In this document: positions 45,927-58,289 of the stretch, one piece after another | Numbering within the stretch: position 1 is the first letter of the stretch | Layout: each line of letters starts with the position of its first letter | NCBI GenBank assembly: GCA_027886185.1 | Contig: WOAB01000056.1 | Coordinates: forward strand, 372,001-436,000 | Direction of reading: 5' to 3' | Length of the DNA stretch: 64,000 bases | Source of the DNA: Rheum nobile | Lineage: Eukaryota; Streptophyta; Magnoliopsida; Caryophyllales; Polygonaceae | The notes under the pieces: generated by a model | What the model saw: only the letters and a program-made list of their open reading frames with translations | What the model was told of the DNA's origin: nothing | Database searches by the model: none | Made by a program: the position numbers and the translations under genes

Positions 45927-46434
45927 GCCACATCGTCTTCTTCCTCCCGCCGCGTTGAAAACCTTAAAAATTCGAAAACGATTTCGACGAAATCTCTCCT
46001 CCATTTGCTTTGATTGTTTGAAATTAGGCATGGATTGTGATTGGGCTGGGTTGGGCCAGTTCATTGGTGGCGGAGAGAGGTCCGAAAGCGGCGGCAGAGT
46101 GGTGGGTGAAATTCTGGAGCAAGGGGCGACCGGCGGCGCTCCCACTGGCGCGACGCCGAGAGAGTCTGGCGACGCGGAGGCGGCTGGCGGAGGTGCGAGT
46201 GGTGGCGGCGCAAAGGCGACTGCAGGAGGCGGTGGGAGTTCCGGCGCCGGTGGTGCGAGCTTCGGCGGAATTTATGCGTGGCTGGCGGTAGAGGAGGAGG
46301 AGGAGGAGGGCTTGGTGGTTTCCGACGGAGCTCGGACCCGAGGTGGAAGGGGAGGTCGAGCTAGGGACGTAGCGGATACAATTCCGACGACGCCTGGATC
46401 GAGTCAGATCGATCTACGAGCGGTATTATTTTAA
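45925..46434 (+). pseudogene. GC-rich open frame, possible 5' exon of a transposon gene
   Basis: 170 codons, starting MPHRLLPPAALKTLKIRKR and dominated by Gly/Ala/Glu low-complexity segments. The codon preference and GC content differ sharply from the surroundings. A donor-like GGTATTATT at about 46420 could splice toward the frame at 46595. I do not recognise a domain; it may be non-functional. Confidence 0.3.
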
Positions 46435-46594
46435 ATTTTAATTTGATCATTATTAAATTTGAAATAGATTAGAATTATTGGCTCGTATAGTATATTTAGA
46501 AAATAACAAGTATAATAAATTCTAAAATTAATCATTTACGTTCCTAAATGTATTAAGTCCCTAATTAAATTAGTATCTAAAAAATTAGAGTATA

Positions 46595-47301
46595 TTGGCG
46601 GTCATCACCCCTACTGGGCGTACGGAGCCGACACTTGTTGTTGCTGACCGCACCCGGCGTGTTGGTATATCGGAGTCTATTCGTCGCCGCGTCGGTATTG
46701 TGAGCACTGATATATTGTCGTCTAGTGCGGTATCTTCGCATCCGCCTATGACCGGCACCGCTGATGATGACTATTTGGACGACGCTGAGGACTTGGCAGC
46801 TCAGCCCATGACGGTTGGTGATAAGGCTGTTGAGGAGGAGTCGCGTGATGGGGCAGGGTATGACTTTGTCGAGTCTTTGGAGCCTACATTACCGACGCAG
46901 GAGTTGAGTACGGACGACATTCCATTTTCTCATTCCCTGCCTTTTTTGGGTCGATAACTACTCTTGTCCCCTCTCCATCCCATGCCGGTCCTTCTTCTAC
47001 ACCTTATGCCGATATTTCTTCTCCATTTTCTATCGATCCTTCTTCTCCACCTCCTGCTGGTCCTTCTTCTCCACCTCCTCCCGGTCCATTTGTTGTACAT
47101 ACTTACCATCCTTGGATGCCTGGAGGCCCAAGGTGTCCGATTCTTCTCCCTAGCTACGAGACACACATTGCTCGGGCTATATTTGATCGTCCTATACCTC
47201 AGCCCGCTCCTGAGGCACTTCCGCAGCTCGCCGGTGGTGCGAGCTTCAGGGATAATGGTGGTAGATTGATTATTAAAACACTTTGGACTTTTAGTGTATG
47301 A
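46595..47301 (+). pseudogene. Plant-mobile-domain (MAIN-like) transposon protein remnant
   Basis: An acidic linker (46595-46957) is followed after a frameshift near 46940 by a Pro/Ser-rich region and MPGGPRCPILLPSYETHIA then RDNGGRLIIKTLWTF. These resemble the PGGP...LLPSYxxHVA...HGxRL segment of plant-mobile-domain proteins found in Mutator-like and other plant transposons. The end of the frame runs into the right copy of the direct repeat (from 47246). Match is by motif memory only. Confidence 0.45.
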
Positions 47302-48398
47302 TCAAAGACCATCCTATGGTCAAGTGATCGCCATTCAGATCAAGCACACTCTATAAGATCCGAGGTCTTAAAAATGTCAGTCTATAATAACATGAGAACA
47401 TGTTTAACTTCACTTGAATCTTAAAAAACAAGAACTCTTTTTCACATGAATATCACTTATATCATTATAAAGTAAGTGCACGGTGTTAAAGAATATTTTT
47501 ATTTTCGATACAAAACCTTATGATATTTTTTTCCTTTTTTGTTACTTTGGTATATATAGAAGGATTCTTCTATACCATAGTTTTTTGGTGCATGTTAGCA
47601 TCGATAACACGTACACTTTAATACAGTAGAATCCAAGAGGAATGGAGGAGATATGACTCACATAAAGTTGTCTAATTAAGGACATATTTTATCATGTAGT
47701 ACCATAACATCTCGTCATACGGAGTATATAAGAAACAGAGCATGTCATAAAGAGGCAAAGCACAAAATAATTAAAGATTCTGTTGTATCAGCTGTATTAA
47801 TTTGGCTCTATCAGTTTGTATTAATATTTAAAAACGGTTTTTCTAGTGTGTGTCCATGGACACATGCTAATAAGCTAAATTAGGAAATTATATTCAAAAT
47901 ATTTCCTAAAGGAAAATGAATAAACCCTTAACAAAAAAAATTAAACTAATGGCTAAAAAAATTATTGCTAAAATTGGAGTTTTATTATTAAAAAAGAAAT
48001 TATTATAGTGTGTCCATAGACACACACTAAAAATGTATATTTGATTGTATCAATTTGTATTTTGTGACAACAAGTATCCTTTCTAACATAACATAATATA
48101 TCCATATATAAACTGAATTCTTGTCACGGTATTTGCAGAATACAGATTATCAAATTCAGGCTATTCAGCACATGTTCTTGTTTGTCTATATGAATAATTG
48201 TTTGTCATTATGCTTTGATAGGTATCAACATCATACAAATTGACCAATTAATTAATTTTTTTAACCTCCAATTCATAAGATATTAATCGGCAATAATGGT
48301 AAAATATAGGATTGTGCAACCAGACCGGTCTTGACCACCGTATCGTTTTTTAATATTTTCAAAAAAAATAGTACTCCGGTCTATATATATTTATTAAT
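47246..48398. repeat. Right copy of the 0.94-1.15-kb direct repeat
   Basis: Matches 44584-45520 end to end. Extra material: a 32-bp palindromic string (GGTATATATAGAAGGATTCT... at about 47548-47580) and the 193-bp MITE at 47835-48027. A TATA-like GGAGTATATAAGAAACAG occurs in both copies (47720-47737 here). Confidence 0.85.
47835..48027. mobile_element. MITE inserted in the right repeat copy
   Basis: Inverted ends TAGTGTGTGTCCATGGACAC and TAGTGTGTGTCTATGGACAC (reverse complement), flanked by TAAAAA (47829-47834 and 48028-48033). The empty site is preserved in the left repeat copy near 45152, which proves insertion after the duplication. Superfamily unknown. Confidence 0.82.
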
Positions 48399-48885
48399 AG
48401 ACCAATAGACCGGAGTACTATCGAAGATCAACTATTATTTAGTTGAAAAGATGACTTCAAATAATAAGAACTATCCAAGATCAACTAATTATATATTGAT
48501 GTATAAACTATATCTATATATATTTAATAATAATAATATGAAATTGTTTTTTAGTCAGAATTTCGAACGAGTTTGATGACGTGACAGACATGAACCCGAT
48601 TAAAACCCGAATTTGACGGGCATGAACCCGTCCTGATCCAAACTCAACGGACCCGAACCCAACCTGAAGCCGACGAGCCTATTATTTTATTAAATATTTA
48701 TATAATATTAATTATTTAATTATAACAATTATCATAATAATCTTAAAAATGGAACATTTAAATCAACCCAAACCGTTAGGTCAACACGAACCAAACCCGT
48801 CATGAGCCGATCCGATAAACCCGAAAGTTCTAACAACCCGACCGATTTCGAACCCGAACTAGACCCAAACCGATCGATTCGAACC
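48399..48885. other. AT-rich DNA with degenerate AACCCGAA repeats
   Basis: About 48575-48885 carries many variants of GAACCCGA/ACCCGAACC in both orientations, like the subterminal repeats of hAT-type MITEs. The copia element at 48891 inserted at its right edge. No gene. Confidence 0.5.
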
Positions 48886-48890
48886 CGATC

Positions 48891-49060
48891 TATTGAAGAT
48901 ATTACGGATATATTATTTTATTGGTTGTTATGGATATCTTGTAGATAAAACTCTATCTTTACTTAGCATCCAAGTCATGTAATTATGTATATAATGATGT
49001 ACAATCAATGAGAAAGCAAAGCATATTTTTTCCAAAATTATCTCTCTATCTCTTTCTTCA
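48891..49060 (+). repeat. 5' LTR of the copia element
   Basis: 170 bp, TATTGAAGAT...TTCTTCA. The inner ends TGAAGA/TCTTCA are inverted. The target duplicate sits directly before TAT, so the inserted copy starts three bases before the usual TG. About ten substitutions and a 10-bp indel separate it from the 3' LTR. Confidence 0.9.
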
Positions 49061-49073
49061 TGGTATCGGAGCC
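49061..49073 (+). other. Copia primer-binding site
   Basis: TGGTATCGGAGCC directly after the LTR: initiator-Met tRNA complement, with one change from the usual TGGTATCAGAGCC. Confidence 0.88.
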
Positions 49074-49241
49074 ACTCCAATAAAAAAAATTCTACCCTGC
49101 GTCGCCACTGCCCTACTTGCACGGCTGCCCTTCTCCCGTCGTTGCTGCCCACCCGCACGTCTGCTCTTCTACCGCCGACGGTTGCTTTCCATCACTGTCG
49201 TTGATCTGCACGACCTCCTCTGTTGCTTCTTCGCCACCAAC

Positions 49242-50140
49242 ATGCCCAACACCGAGAAGACTTCTGATGCCCCGGGCATGACCTCGCCCTACTATCTTCA
49301 TCCTTCCGATCATCCGGACCTCACCATATGCCCGATTGTTTTGAAGGGTGACAACTACGATCAATGGGTGGTGGATATGCACAACGCTTTCCATTCCAAA
49401 CAAAAATTAGGCTTCATCGACGACACAATCAAGAAGCATGCTGACGACTCTACCGACCTGGATGACTGGCATAGTGTCAACCCTATGCTTGTCGGTTGGG
49501 TCATCCAGACGATCGAGCCATCTCTTCGCTCATCTATCGCTTATTTTGAATCTATTTATGAACTCTGGGAGAATCTCCGTAGTCGCTTCTCTGTTGGGAA
49601 CGGACCGAGGATCTTTCAACTCCACGCATATATCTCCAATTGACGCCAAAGTGGTTGTTCGGTTGCTGCGTGTTATGGCGTCCTCAAGAAGCTATGGGAC
49701 GGACTAGGCGCTTATGCCCCTACTCGTGCGTGTTCATGTGGCACGTGCAAGTGTCAGTTGAATCTGCATTTGGTTCAAGATCGAGATGTTGAATGTGTTC
49801 ATCAGTTCCTGCTCGGGCTTGATTATTCTTTTGCTACTCTTCGCTCTAACCTGATGGCTCTCAATCCTCTCCCGCCTGTCTCTCGCGTTTATTCGCTTGC
49901 TATTCAAGATGAACTTCAAAGATCTGTTGTTACAGTCGTGAACCTCCTGCGTCCGATTCCATGGCGTTTGCTTCTTGCTCCGGGTCGACGCAGCCAAACC
50001 GACCTCCTCCCGCCTCCGCTCCACGCTCTACTGTCGATCGCAAGTCGCTCTTCTACACCAAGTGCAACCGCATCGGTCACGACCTCGCCTCATGTTTCAA
50101 GATCATCGGGTACCCCGACTGATATCCTGGCCGTGGTGAT
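49242..50140 (+). pseudogene. Copia gag remnant
   Basis: The ATG at 49242 opens MPNTEKTSDAPG, then the gag core (LKGDNYDQWVVDMHNAF, NPMLVGWVIQTIEPSLRSSI, YELWENLRSRFSVGNGPRIFQL), stop at 49641-49643, and continues in a shifted frame (DRDVECVHQFLLGLDYSFATLRSNL from about 49770). The zinc knuckle near 50060-50105 (YTKCNRIGHDLASC) has lost its first Cys to Tyr. Confidence 0.85.
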
Positions 50141-50396
50141 GTTGGCGTTGAAGATCGTCCTGGTGCTGGCCAAGGACATGGTGCCCCCTCTGGAGATGGG
50201 ACTGGCCGTGGTCGCAGGCGTGGCGTGGGCGTCGCCAACGTTGTCCAGCCTTATGCGTCGTCTTCTCCTGGTTCGTTCACGCCAACGGACCAGGATAAAC
50301 AAATTATCGGGTCTGTTTTATCCCCTGCTCAGTGGAACTCGGTGATCTAAATGTTTAATTCTTTGAATTCTGCACCTGTTGATGCTTCCTCGTCTA

Positions 50397-52480
50397 CTAC
50401 TGATGAGTCGATTCCCAGTGGATACTAGACATTGGCATCTCGTATCATATGACATGCGTCTCTACTTTGCTTTAGGACTTGCAATCTATCCCTCATGTCA
50501 CTATTTTATTGCCTGATGGCTAGTATTCCACAACTGTTCAACAAGGCACAATTTGTTTTGGCACCCTGAAAGTGCCTAAAGTCTTACTTCTTCCCCATCT
50601 GACTTGCAATCTATTATCTTTTGCTCAATTGACTTGTGATTTGACTTTTGAGATGTTGGGCTCTCTTGACTGACCTTTTTGTGTATTACAGGATTACGGT
50701 TCGAGGATAGTGATTGATGTGGGTGAGCAGAGAGGAAGGATCTATTGGCTTCGGGCGTTTGGCTCTCAGCATTGTGTCTGTCACACTCCGGGTGTCTTGT
50801 CGTCCAACCTCTAGCATCAACGCTTTGGTCATCCAGCTCATTCTGCATTATCTAGTTTGCCTTCTGACATTAGTTCTGATTGTCATACATTTAAAGATGC
50901 TCCTTGTGATGTTTGTTTCAAAGCAAAGAAGACTCGTTCGAGTTTTCCCATTAGTTATAATAAAGCAGATTCCTTATTTGATTTGATTCATTGTGATGTC
51001 TGGGGTCCGTATCGGACAACCTCTCTTACTGGCGCTTCCTATTTTTTTTACCATTGATGATGATTGCTCTCCTGCTGTTTGGGTTTACTTACTCAAGGAT
51101 AAGACTGATGTTGTTGTCTCTATTCAGACCTTCTTTGCTATGATCCAGACTCAGTTTCACAAGCCTATCAGACGTGTTCGTGCAGATAATGGCACCAAAT
51201 TTCTGCCCTTGCGTTCTTACTTTGCAGTTAAGGGCATTACATTTGAGACTTCTTGCGTCTACACTGCTCAACATAATGGGAGGGTGGAACGCAAACACAA
51301 ACACATCCTCAACGTCGCCCGCGCGCTTCGTTTCCAGGCGCAACTTCCTGTGTCCTTCTGGGGAGAATGCGTTCTTATTGCATGTTATCTGATTAACTGC
51401 ACGTCCACTGTTGTACTTCAGGGTAAAACACCCTTCGAGATTCTGCATGCTACTGCGCCGAATTACAACTATTTTAAGGTCTTTGGTTGCTTATGCTTTG
51501 CATCCAAGGTACCTCGTGATGGTGATAAGTTTGCTGCTAGAAGCAGAAAGTGCATCTTTATTGGCTACCCTCCTGGCAAACGGGGATGGCGTGTTTATGA
51601 TATGGAGACTGGTGAGATTTTCATTAGTCGGGATGTGGTGTTCTTTGAAACACACTTTCCTTTTAGCACTGCAGTGGCCACAACAGAGGTTCTTCTCCCA
51701 GAGTCGCACCCTGCGACCTATGACACAGACTCACTTGTTCCTGCGTCTGCACAACCGTCTACCCCTATCTCTGACAGGGGGAGTTCTCCACCGCCTGCAT
51801 CGATCTCCCCCCAGTCGCCTTCTACTGCTCCACCGATTATGGATTCTGCAGCTCCACGGCAGAGCACACGTGTTCGAGAGACTTATGTACTGATTCGTGA
51901 TTACGTCTGCAGCACTGCTTTATCTATAGACCCCCTCCTGCACCAACTCCACTCACATCATCACCTTCCTCAAGTAAACTGTATCCTATAGCAGCTTTTG
52001 TTTCTTGTGCTAACTTTTTTGCTACACATACACGTTTTTTAGCAGCTGTCACTGCAGAGCAAGAGCCGGCCTCCTTTGCTGAGGCTACTCGGTCCAAGGC
52101 TTGGCAGGATGCCATACAGGCCGAAATTGATGCCCTAGAACGTAACCAGACCTGGATTGTTACTAAGCTACCTCCCAGGAAGACTCCTATTGGCTGCAAA
52201 TAGGTCATTCGCATCAAGTATCGCTTTGATGGATCCATTGAGAGGCATAAGGCTCGTCTTGTTATTCTCGGTAATCGTCAAGTGGAGGGCGTAGACTTCA
52301 CTGAAACTTTTGCTCTCGTCGCTAAACTTACATCCGTTCGCGTATTCCTCTCTGTGGCTGCTATCAAAGGTTGGCATCTCCATCAAATGGATGTTCATAA
52401 TGCCTTTCTACATGGTGATTTGCACAAAGAGGTATTTATGAGACTACCGTCGGGCTTTCCAGACGCTGCCTCTAGCAAGG
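50397..52480 (+). pseudogene. Copia pol, 5' part: protease, integrase, start of RT
   Basis: Protease active-site region WILDIGISYHMT (about 50420-50455) has DIG in place of DTG/DSG. Pre-integrase has L*HQRFGH (TGG to TAG) and CDVCFKAKK; integrase has HCDVWGPY, RADNGTKF and NGRVERKHKH; a long frame 50993-51991 covers the integrase core and C-terminal part. RT starts near 52080 with a TGG-to-TAG in GCKWV (52201-52203), followed by HQMDVHNAFLHGDL. It is cut at 52480 by the gypsy insertion and resumes at 61003. Confidence 0.9.
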
Positions 52481-53432
52481 TGATGCGTTATCGTCTCCGG
52501 AACGCGTTGACGAGGCAGATCTAGGTAGAAGGCGGGATGGATCTCTCTTGCTCGATGAAGGCTGCAGAATGTATGGAGGACTCGCGGTGGTGACCGCGAT
52601 CGCGGGACAAGTCGCGGGTGTCGCGGCAGTGGCCCCGATTGAGGTTCACAGGTTGTGGGATGGATGGTGTGTTGTAGTGTTGGCAAGGCGTTGTCCACAC
52701 GGGTGATTTGATGGACGCGCGGTTGAGAACGGTCTCGGTTGGATGCCAAAGGATGTGAGGAAACGAGGCCAAGGGATGGCCGATGCTCGAGCGGATGTTC
52801 GTGAGTGGGTTGTAGGCCGGCGAAGCGACGACGACAGGGCGGAGATGAAGAAAATCGAGGCGCGGGAGCAAGATCTAACGGCAACCACAATTTTACTTCA
52901 ACGTGATTCTATCATTAGGGGAAAATCGGCACTTAAGGCCAAATTACAAGAGTTGGCCGATGGGCCTCAAAACAGGCCATGGATTGGCCCAAAACCCAAA
53001 ATAGTAACTTGTCACAAGCGGCAATTCCCAAAAATAGTAAGTGCTAAAAAATAGCAACTTTCCAAACTTAGAAACATTCTAAGAATAGAAACTGCTAAAA
53101 ACGGAAACTACTAAAAATAGAAAGTGTCTCAGAATGTCTCGAAATTGGCATGTAAACCTCACAATACCAAAACAACTCAAATGGCATGAGAAGTGCCTGG
53201 GGAAAATCATTGAGCCTCCTCGACAGCCGCAGCATGGCCGATCGTCGCACAAGTGATGGCTCTGGGCGCGGAGAAGGAGGCGCGGCTATCACGCGCCATG
53301 GCCTTGGTCGTGATCGACTGTGTAGCCTGGGCAATGGCCCTGGCTCAAGCTCTAGTGATCGGGCCTTCGGATCTGACACTCAACATGTCATCCTCTTGGG
53401 CCTCTGTCAATGTCACGTCCATGGGCGTATCA
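52481..53432 (-). repeat. Left (3') LTR of the CRM-like element
   Basis: 952 bp, TGATGCGTTATCG to GGGCGTATCA. It contains the last codons of the pol frame, which end at a TGA (53345-53347) where the other LTR has CGA. A GC-rich half (52481-52850) and a tract of AAAAATAG/AAACTG repeats (53000-53130) follow. Confidence 0.93.
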
Positions 53433-56400
53433 CTCTCCCCTTCTTGGCTTCGAATCGTCCCCGATTCGTCAATGTCAACGTCTGGGGGCACATACGGGGT
53501 CAAGTCGGCCACGTTGAAAGTGGCATGCACTCCATAGTCGACAAGCAGCTCCAACTTGTAAGCGTTCGGGCCAAGTGCCTCGAGGACTCGGAATGGGCCA
53601 TCGCCGCGGGAATCTAGCTTGTTGCGGCGTCTGACGGGAAAGCGCTCCTTGCACATATGGACCCAAACAAGGTCACCGGACGCGAATGTGATGCGGTGCC
53701 GTCCCTTGTTGGCCTTGTGCTCGTACTGTCGGGTTCTCCGTTCCAGCTGCTCCTTGGTCCTAGCATGCAGCTCCTGAATAAACACAGCCTGATCTGCGAC
53801 CTTGAGGTTATCGCCATCGCGGAGAGGATGCGGAGTGAGATCCAGCAGAGTGAGCGGGTTCGGACCATAAACAACCTGAAATGGACTGAGGTGCGTCGCC
53901 GAATGCATAGACCTGTTATAAGAGAACTCAACATAAGAAAGTAAGTCCTCCCAACAGCGCGGGTTGGCCCTAAGCATGGCTCTAAGCAGGGTCCCTAAGG
54001 TGCGGTTGATCACCTCAGTCTGTCCATCTGTCTGGGGGTGGTAGCTAGTGGAAAGTAGGAGTCTAGTACCCAGCTTACCCCATAGTGTCCTCCAAAAATG
54101 ACTCACAAACTTCACATCCCGATCACTCACTATAGACCTAGGAATCCCATGCAACCTCACCACATGCTCAAAGAAAAGGCTAGCTATGTCCGAAGCATTG
54201 TTGGTTTGCCTACATGGGATAAAATGAGCCATCTTGAAGAATCTGTCTACAACCACAAAAATTCGAATCCCTCCCCTTCTTAGACATTGGCAACCCCATC
54301 ACAAAATCCATCGATAAATCCTCCCAGGGGGCCGAAGCTACATGCAAGGGTGTATATAAGGAAGGGCTCGACCTTGACTTGGCTCTATGGCATGTCACAC
54401 AGGCATTGATAAACCTAGTCACTTGCCGGGTCATATAAGGCCAGTAGAAATGTTCCTTAAGCGCAGCTACAGTCTTAGCTATCCCGAAATGACCACGACT
54501 CTCATGTGCTTCCTGTATGAGTAGAGTCCTAATAGATGACTGGGGTATACACAATTTCCCAACTCGAAATAAATACCCATCATCCAAAACATATCCCTCA
54601 CACTCACCCCGAGATGCGCAAGTCTCATATATAGATCTAAAGAAAGTATCCTGAGAATACAAATCCTTAATCAAAGAAAAACCAAGAAGACGAGCATCGA
54701 GATGAGTCAAGAGAACATACCTGCGAGAGAGCGCATCAACAACCACATTCTTCTTGCCTTTCTTGTGGAGGACAACAAAGGGAAACGTCTCCAAAAATTC
54801 CACCCAATGAGCATGGCGTCGTCCAAGGTTGGACTGATGTCGCAAGTGGGTGAGAGCCTCATGATCGATGTGGATGACGAACTCCTTGGGCCACAGGTAA
54901 TGCTGCCAAGTCTTTAGCACTCGGATAAGAGCGTACAGCTCCTTGTCATAGGTCCCGTAGTTGAGTGCAGCGCCAGACATCTTCTCACTAAAGTATGCGA
55001 TGGGTCGCCTCTCCTGTAGTAAGACGCCACCAATCCCGAAGTGGGATGCATCACACTCGACCTCGAAAGTCTTACTGAAGTCGGGCAGTTGTAGCAGCGG
55101 GGCGTTGCAGAGCTTGTCCTTCAAAGTCTGGAAGGCAGCCTCGTGTTTCTCAGTCCAGTCGACCGAGGCGCCTTTCTTCGTGAGCTCATGCAACGGTGCG
55201 GCAATGCTGCTGAAGTCCCGCACAAAACGTCTGTAGAAGCCAGCCAACCCCAAAAAAGAGTGAACCATCGTGGGGGTAGGCCATTCCTGTATAGCTCGTA
55301 CCTTCTCCTGGTCCACACGCAGTCCATCCTTGGACACAACAAAACCCATAAATACCATGGTGTCGGAGCATAAGACGCACTTCGCCAAGTTGGCAAACAA
55401 ATGCTCGGTGCACAGACACTCCAAAACCTGTCTAAGATGGTCCATATGGTACTGCAAACAACGAGAATATACCAGTATATCATCAAAATACACGACGACG
55501 AACTTACCCAAAAAACGGCGAAGGACGTGGTTCATGAGTCGCATGAAAGTGCTGGGAGCATTCGTGAGACCGAAGGGCATCACAAGCCACTCGTAGAGTC
55601 CGTACTTCGTCTTGAAGGCGGTCTTCCACTCGTCGCCTTCCTTCATCCGTATCTAGTGGTAGCCACTTCGAAGATCAATCTTGGAAAACAGCATGGCTCC
55701 ATGCAGCTCGTCAAGCATGTCGTCGAGGCGGGGAATAGGGTGACGGTACTTGACCGTAATCTGGTTGATCGCCCGACAATCGACACACATGCGCCAGGTG
55801 CCATCCTTCTTCGACACCAATATGACTGGCACAGCACAGGGACTCAGGCTCTCTCTGACATAGCCCTTGTCCATAAACTCTTGGACCTGTCGCTGAAGTT
55901 CCTTCGTCTCTTTCGGGCTAGTGCGGTACGCATCTCGGTTAGGCAAAAAAGCACCCGGAACCAGGTCGATCTGGTGCTCAATACCTCGGACAGGAGGAAG
56001 GCCGGGAGGAATATCATCCGACATCACATCAGCATACTCCTACAAAAGAGAAGACACAACAGAGGGTAGATCATCGAATTCCTTCGACACAAAAAGACAC
56101 GCAGAGGGATAAACAACAATATAATGAGAACTTCCCTCGAAAACTGGAGTGAGATCCCGCGGTCGCGCCATCAGCAATATGTGCTCGCAGCATCCTTGCA
56201 GTGGAGGAGGCTTGGCATCAGCGGCACTCGGTGACTTTGGCGCGCAGGGACTCGGCTGCGGTGCAGGTGCCGGCTTGGCCGCAGACGTGCGGCCTTTGGC
56301 CACGGTAGACGCGGTCGCGCTGGTCGCGAAGCGTGGCAGAATCGGCAGCGACGCGAGCAGCGTCCCGGGCCTTCTCTCGGCCTCGCTCCACCTGGTCATG

Positions 56401-56700
56401 TAGGATCTCCTAGGGCGTCATAGGCAACAAAGTGACTCGCCTACCCTCATGCATAAAGACGTAGGTGTTGAGGAACCCGTCATGCACCGTCTTCTTGTCG
56501 AACTGCCATGGCCTACCAAGTAACAAATGAGTAGCATCCATAGAAACAATATCGCACAAAACTGTATCTTGGTATTGATCAATCTGAAATGTGATGTGGC
56601 ATTGCCTGTTTACCACATCACCCTTACCTTCAGAAATCCACTGAAGACCATAGGGCTAAGGGTGTGGATGCGTCTGTAAGTGAAGGTGTTGGACGACCTT
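53345..56700 (-). pseudogene. CRM-like pol: protease, RT, RNase H, integrase
   Basis: Protease near 56740 has IIDGGSCCNIV (DGG for DSG). RT runs from about 56000 (DLVPGAFLPNRDAYRTSP, VSKKDGTWRMCVDCRAIN, PFGLTNAPSTF, catalytic YFDDILVYS at about 55465-55490), then RNase H (VECDASHFGIGGVL, HIDHEALTHL) and the integrase zinc finger (HESRGHFG...CVTCHRAK). The catalytic part resumes in another frame from 54256 (VSDRDVKFVSHFW, STSYHPQTDGQTEVINR). In-frame stops include 56040-56042 and 55653-55655; the frameshift is near 54255. The frame ends GPITRA inside the LTR. Confidence 0.92.
53433..53447 (-). other. Polypurine tract of the CRM-like element
   Basis: On the minus strand AAGAAGGGGAGAG abuts the left LTR. 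It lies within the pol frame (encoding QEGES), an overlap expected for this clade. Confidence 0.75.
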
Positions 56701-56757
56701 CGCATTGACGATGTTGCAGCACGATCCACCATCTATAATCACACTGAGTGATGCAGT

Positions 56758-58285
56758 CTAGACCAGGCAACGGGTATGGAACAAATTCTCTCGCTGGTCC
56801 ATCAGGGCAACCTCCTTCACCGTCAGGGCACGCCTAGTGACAAGGCTCAGCGGGGTATTGGCATCCAAGTCATGTGGCGCACAGGTGTAGTTTGCGTCGT
56901 CCTCAACATCCACAATCTGCTCTAGTAGAGGCTCCTCCTCGGCCTCGTCCTCAAACGACTCGTATCCAGCTGCATGCATGTAGAGTATCTTCTTCGGGTT
57001 CGGGCAGTCTCTCTGGATATGGCCACGACCACCACAACGGAAACACGCCTGGTCATGGGTGCGGTCGGCACGCTGCGGGGGCGTAGTAGCTGTGGTGGGC
57101 GGTGCAGCAGTGCGGGGCGCGTCGCTGGCGCGGGCGGGACCGCGGTTGGCCGAAGGCTGAGGGTACCTGGGCTGCACAGACGAAGAAGCAGAAACAGGAA
57201 AAGAAGTAAACGAAGGTCTAGAACCATACCTGCGAGTAGAAGTCTAGGGCCAGGGGGGCTGTCTGCGGCGCTGATGCTGCTGGTGGATCATCATAGCAGT
57301 ATGAGTCAGCTGGTTGAGGTCATGTATATGTAGAATCTCCAACTGGTCTCGTATGTTTTCATTTAGCCCACTGAGAAATCTGGTCCGTATTGTAGAAGCA
57401 GAGACGCTCATTCTCGCCTTGTAATACAGATCCTCGAGCGTTGCGAAAAACTCAATCGGCGTCTGCGTTCCCTGGCGAGCGAGCGCGATGTCCATCCGCA
57501 TGCGGTTCTAGTAGTCGTTTGGAACATACTTGCGGCGCATAATGAACATCAGCTGGTGCCACTGCTCTATCGGCTCGAGACCTCTCCGTTCCCTGTCCGA
57601 ATAGAAACGATGCCACCAATTCCGGGCAGCACCCCGAAACTGCAGAGTAGCAATATCCACCTTCTCGTACTCCTCATATGTACAGTGTCGCAGAGCATGT
57701 TCTGTAGCATGCATCCACTCTAAAAATACAGTATGATCATAATCACCATGAAAGTGCTCGATAGTTACCTTGATCTCGCGGCGACTGACGTAGGGGTTTG
57801 GCCCATTGCGGCGGTCAAGGAAACGTCGAGCTGCATGATTTGGCTCAGGATATGGCTCGTCCAGGTCGTCATCAAAATCATCATGGATGGGGCGAGGGTG
57901 ACGATGGTGACGGCGGTCATGGTCTTCGGTGCGAGGCTGCTGGCGGGCCGCGGGCGCGGTGGCCGCGGTCATCTTGGACAGCTGGCTGCCTGCCTGGGCG
58001 TCGCGGAGGCATCGATATCCTCGATGGAATGTAATCCGAAGGAAACTGTTGTGACTCCATTGGATCGCCCAATGGCGGATGAAAATTCCCCGGATTCGGG
58101 TCACCTGCAATCTCGGCCACTGGCTTGGCCGCGGTCGCAGCAGTGATGGCCGCGGCTTGGGAGGCAATAATCCTATGGGCCTCCTCGAGCTGGGCACACA
58201 CTTTCGCTATCTCTCGGGCATGAGCTTCGTCAGCGGCCTGGTGAGCTGCGAGAACTTCGTCTGATTCTGTCCCTAAAGACACCAT
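56758..58285 (-). pseudogene. CRM-like gag
   Basis: The ATG at 58285 opens MVSLGTESDEVLAAHQAA, a helical N-terminal segment. After a frame change near 57950 the gag core follows: VTIEHFHGDYDHTVFLEWM, GAARNWWHRF, IMRRKYVP, stop at 57508-57510, RQGTQTPIEFFATLEDLYYK, stop at 57244-57246. The zinc knuckle CFRCGGRGHIQRDCP (about 57010-57055) is intact. The reverse frame continues into protease. Confidence 0.88.
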
Positions 58286-58289
58286 GACA

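Noticed and set aside
44584..48398. LTR retrotransposon with 1-kb LTRs
   Set aside because: The repeat ends lack TG/CA, no primer-binding site or polypurine tract is visible, and the insert ORF runs into the right copy.
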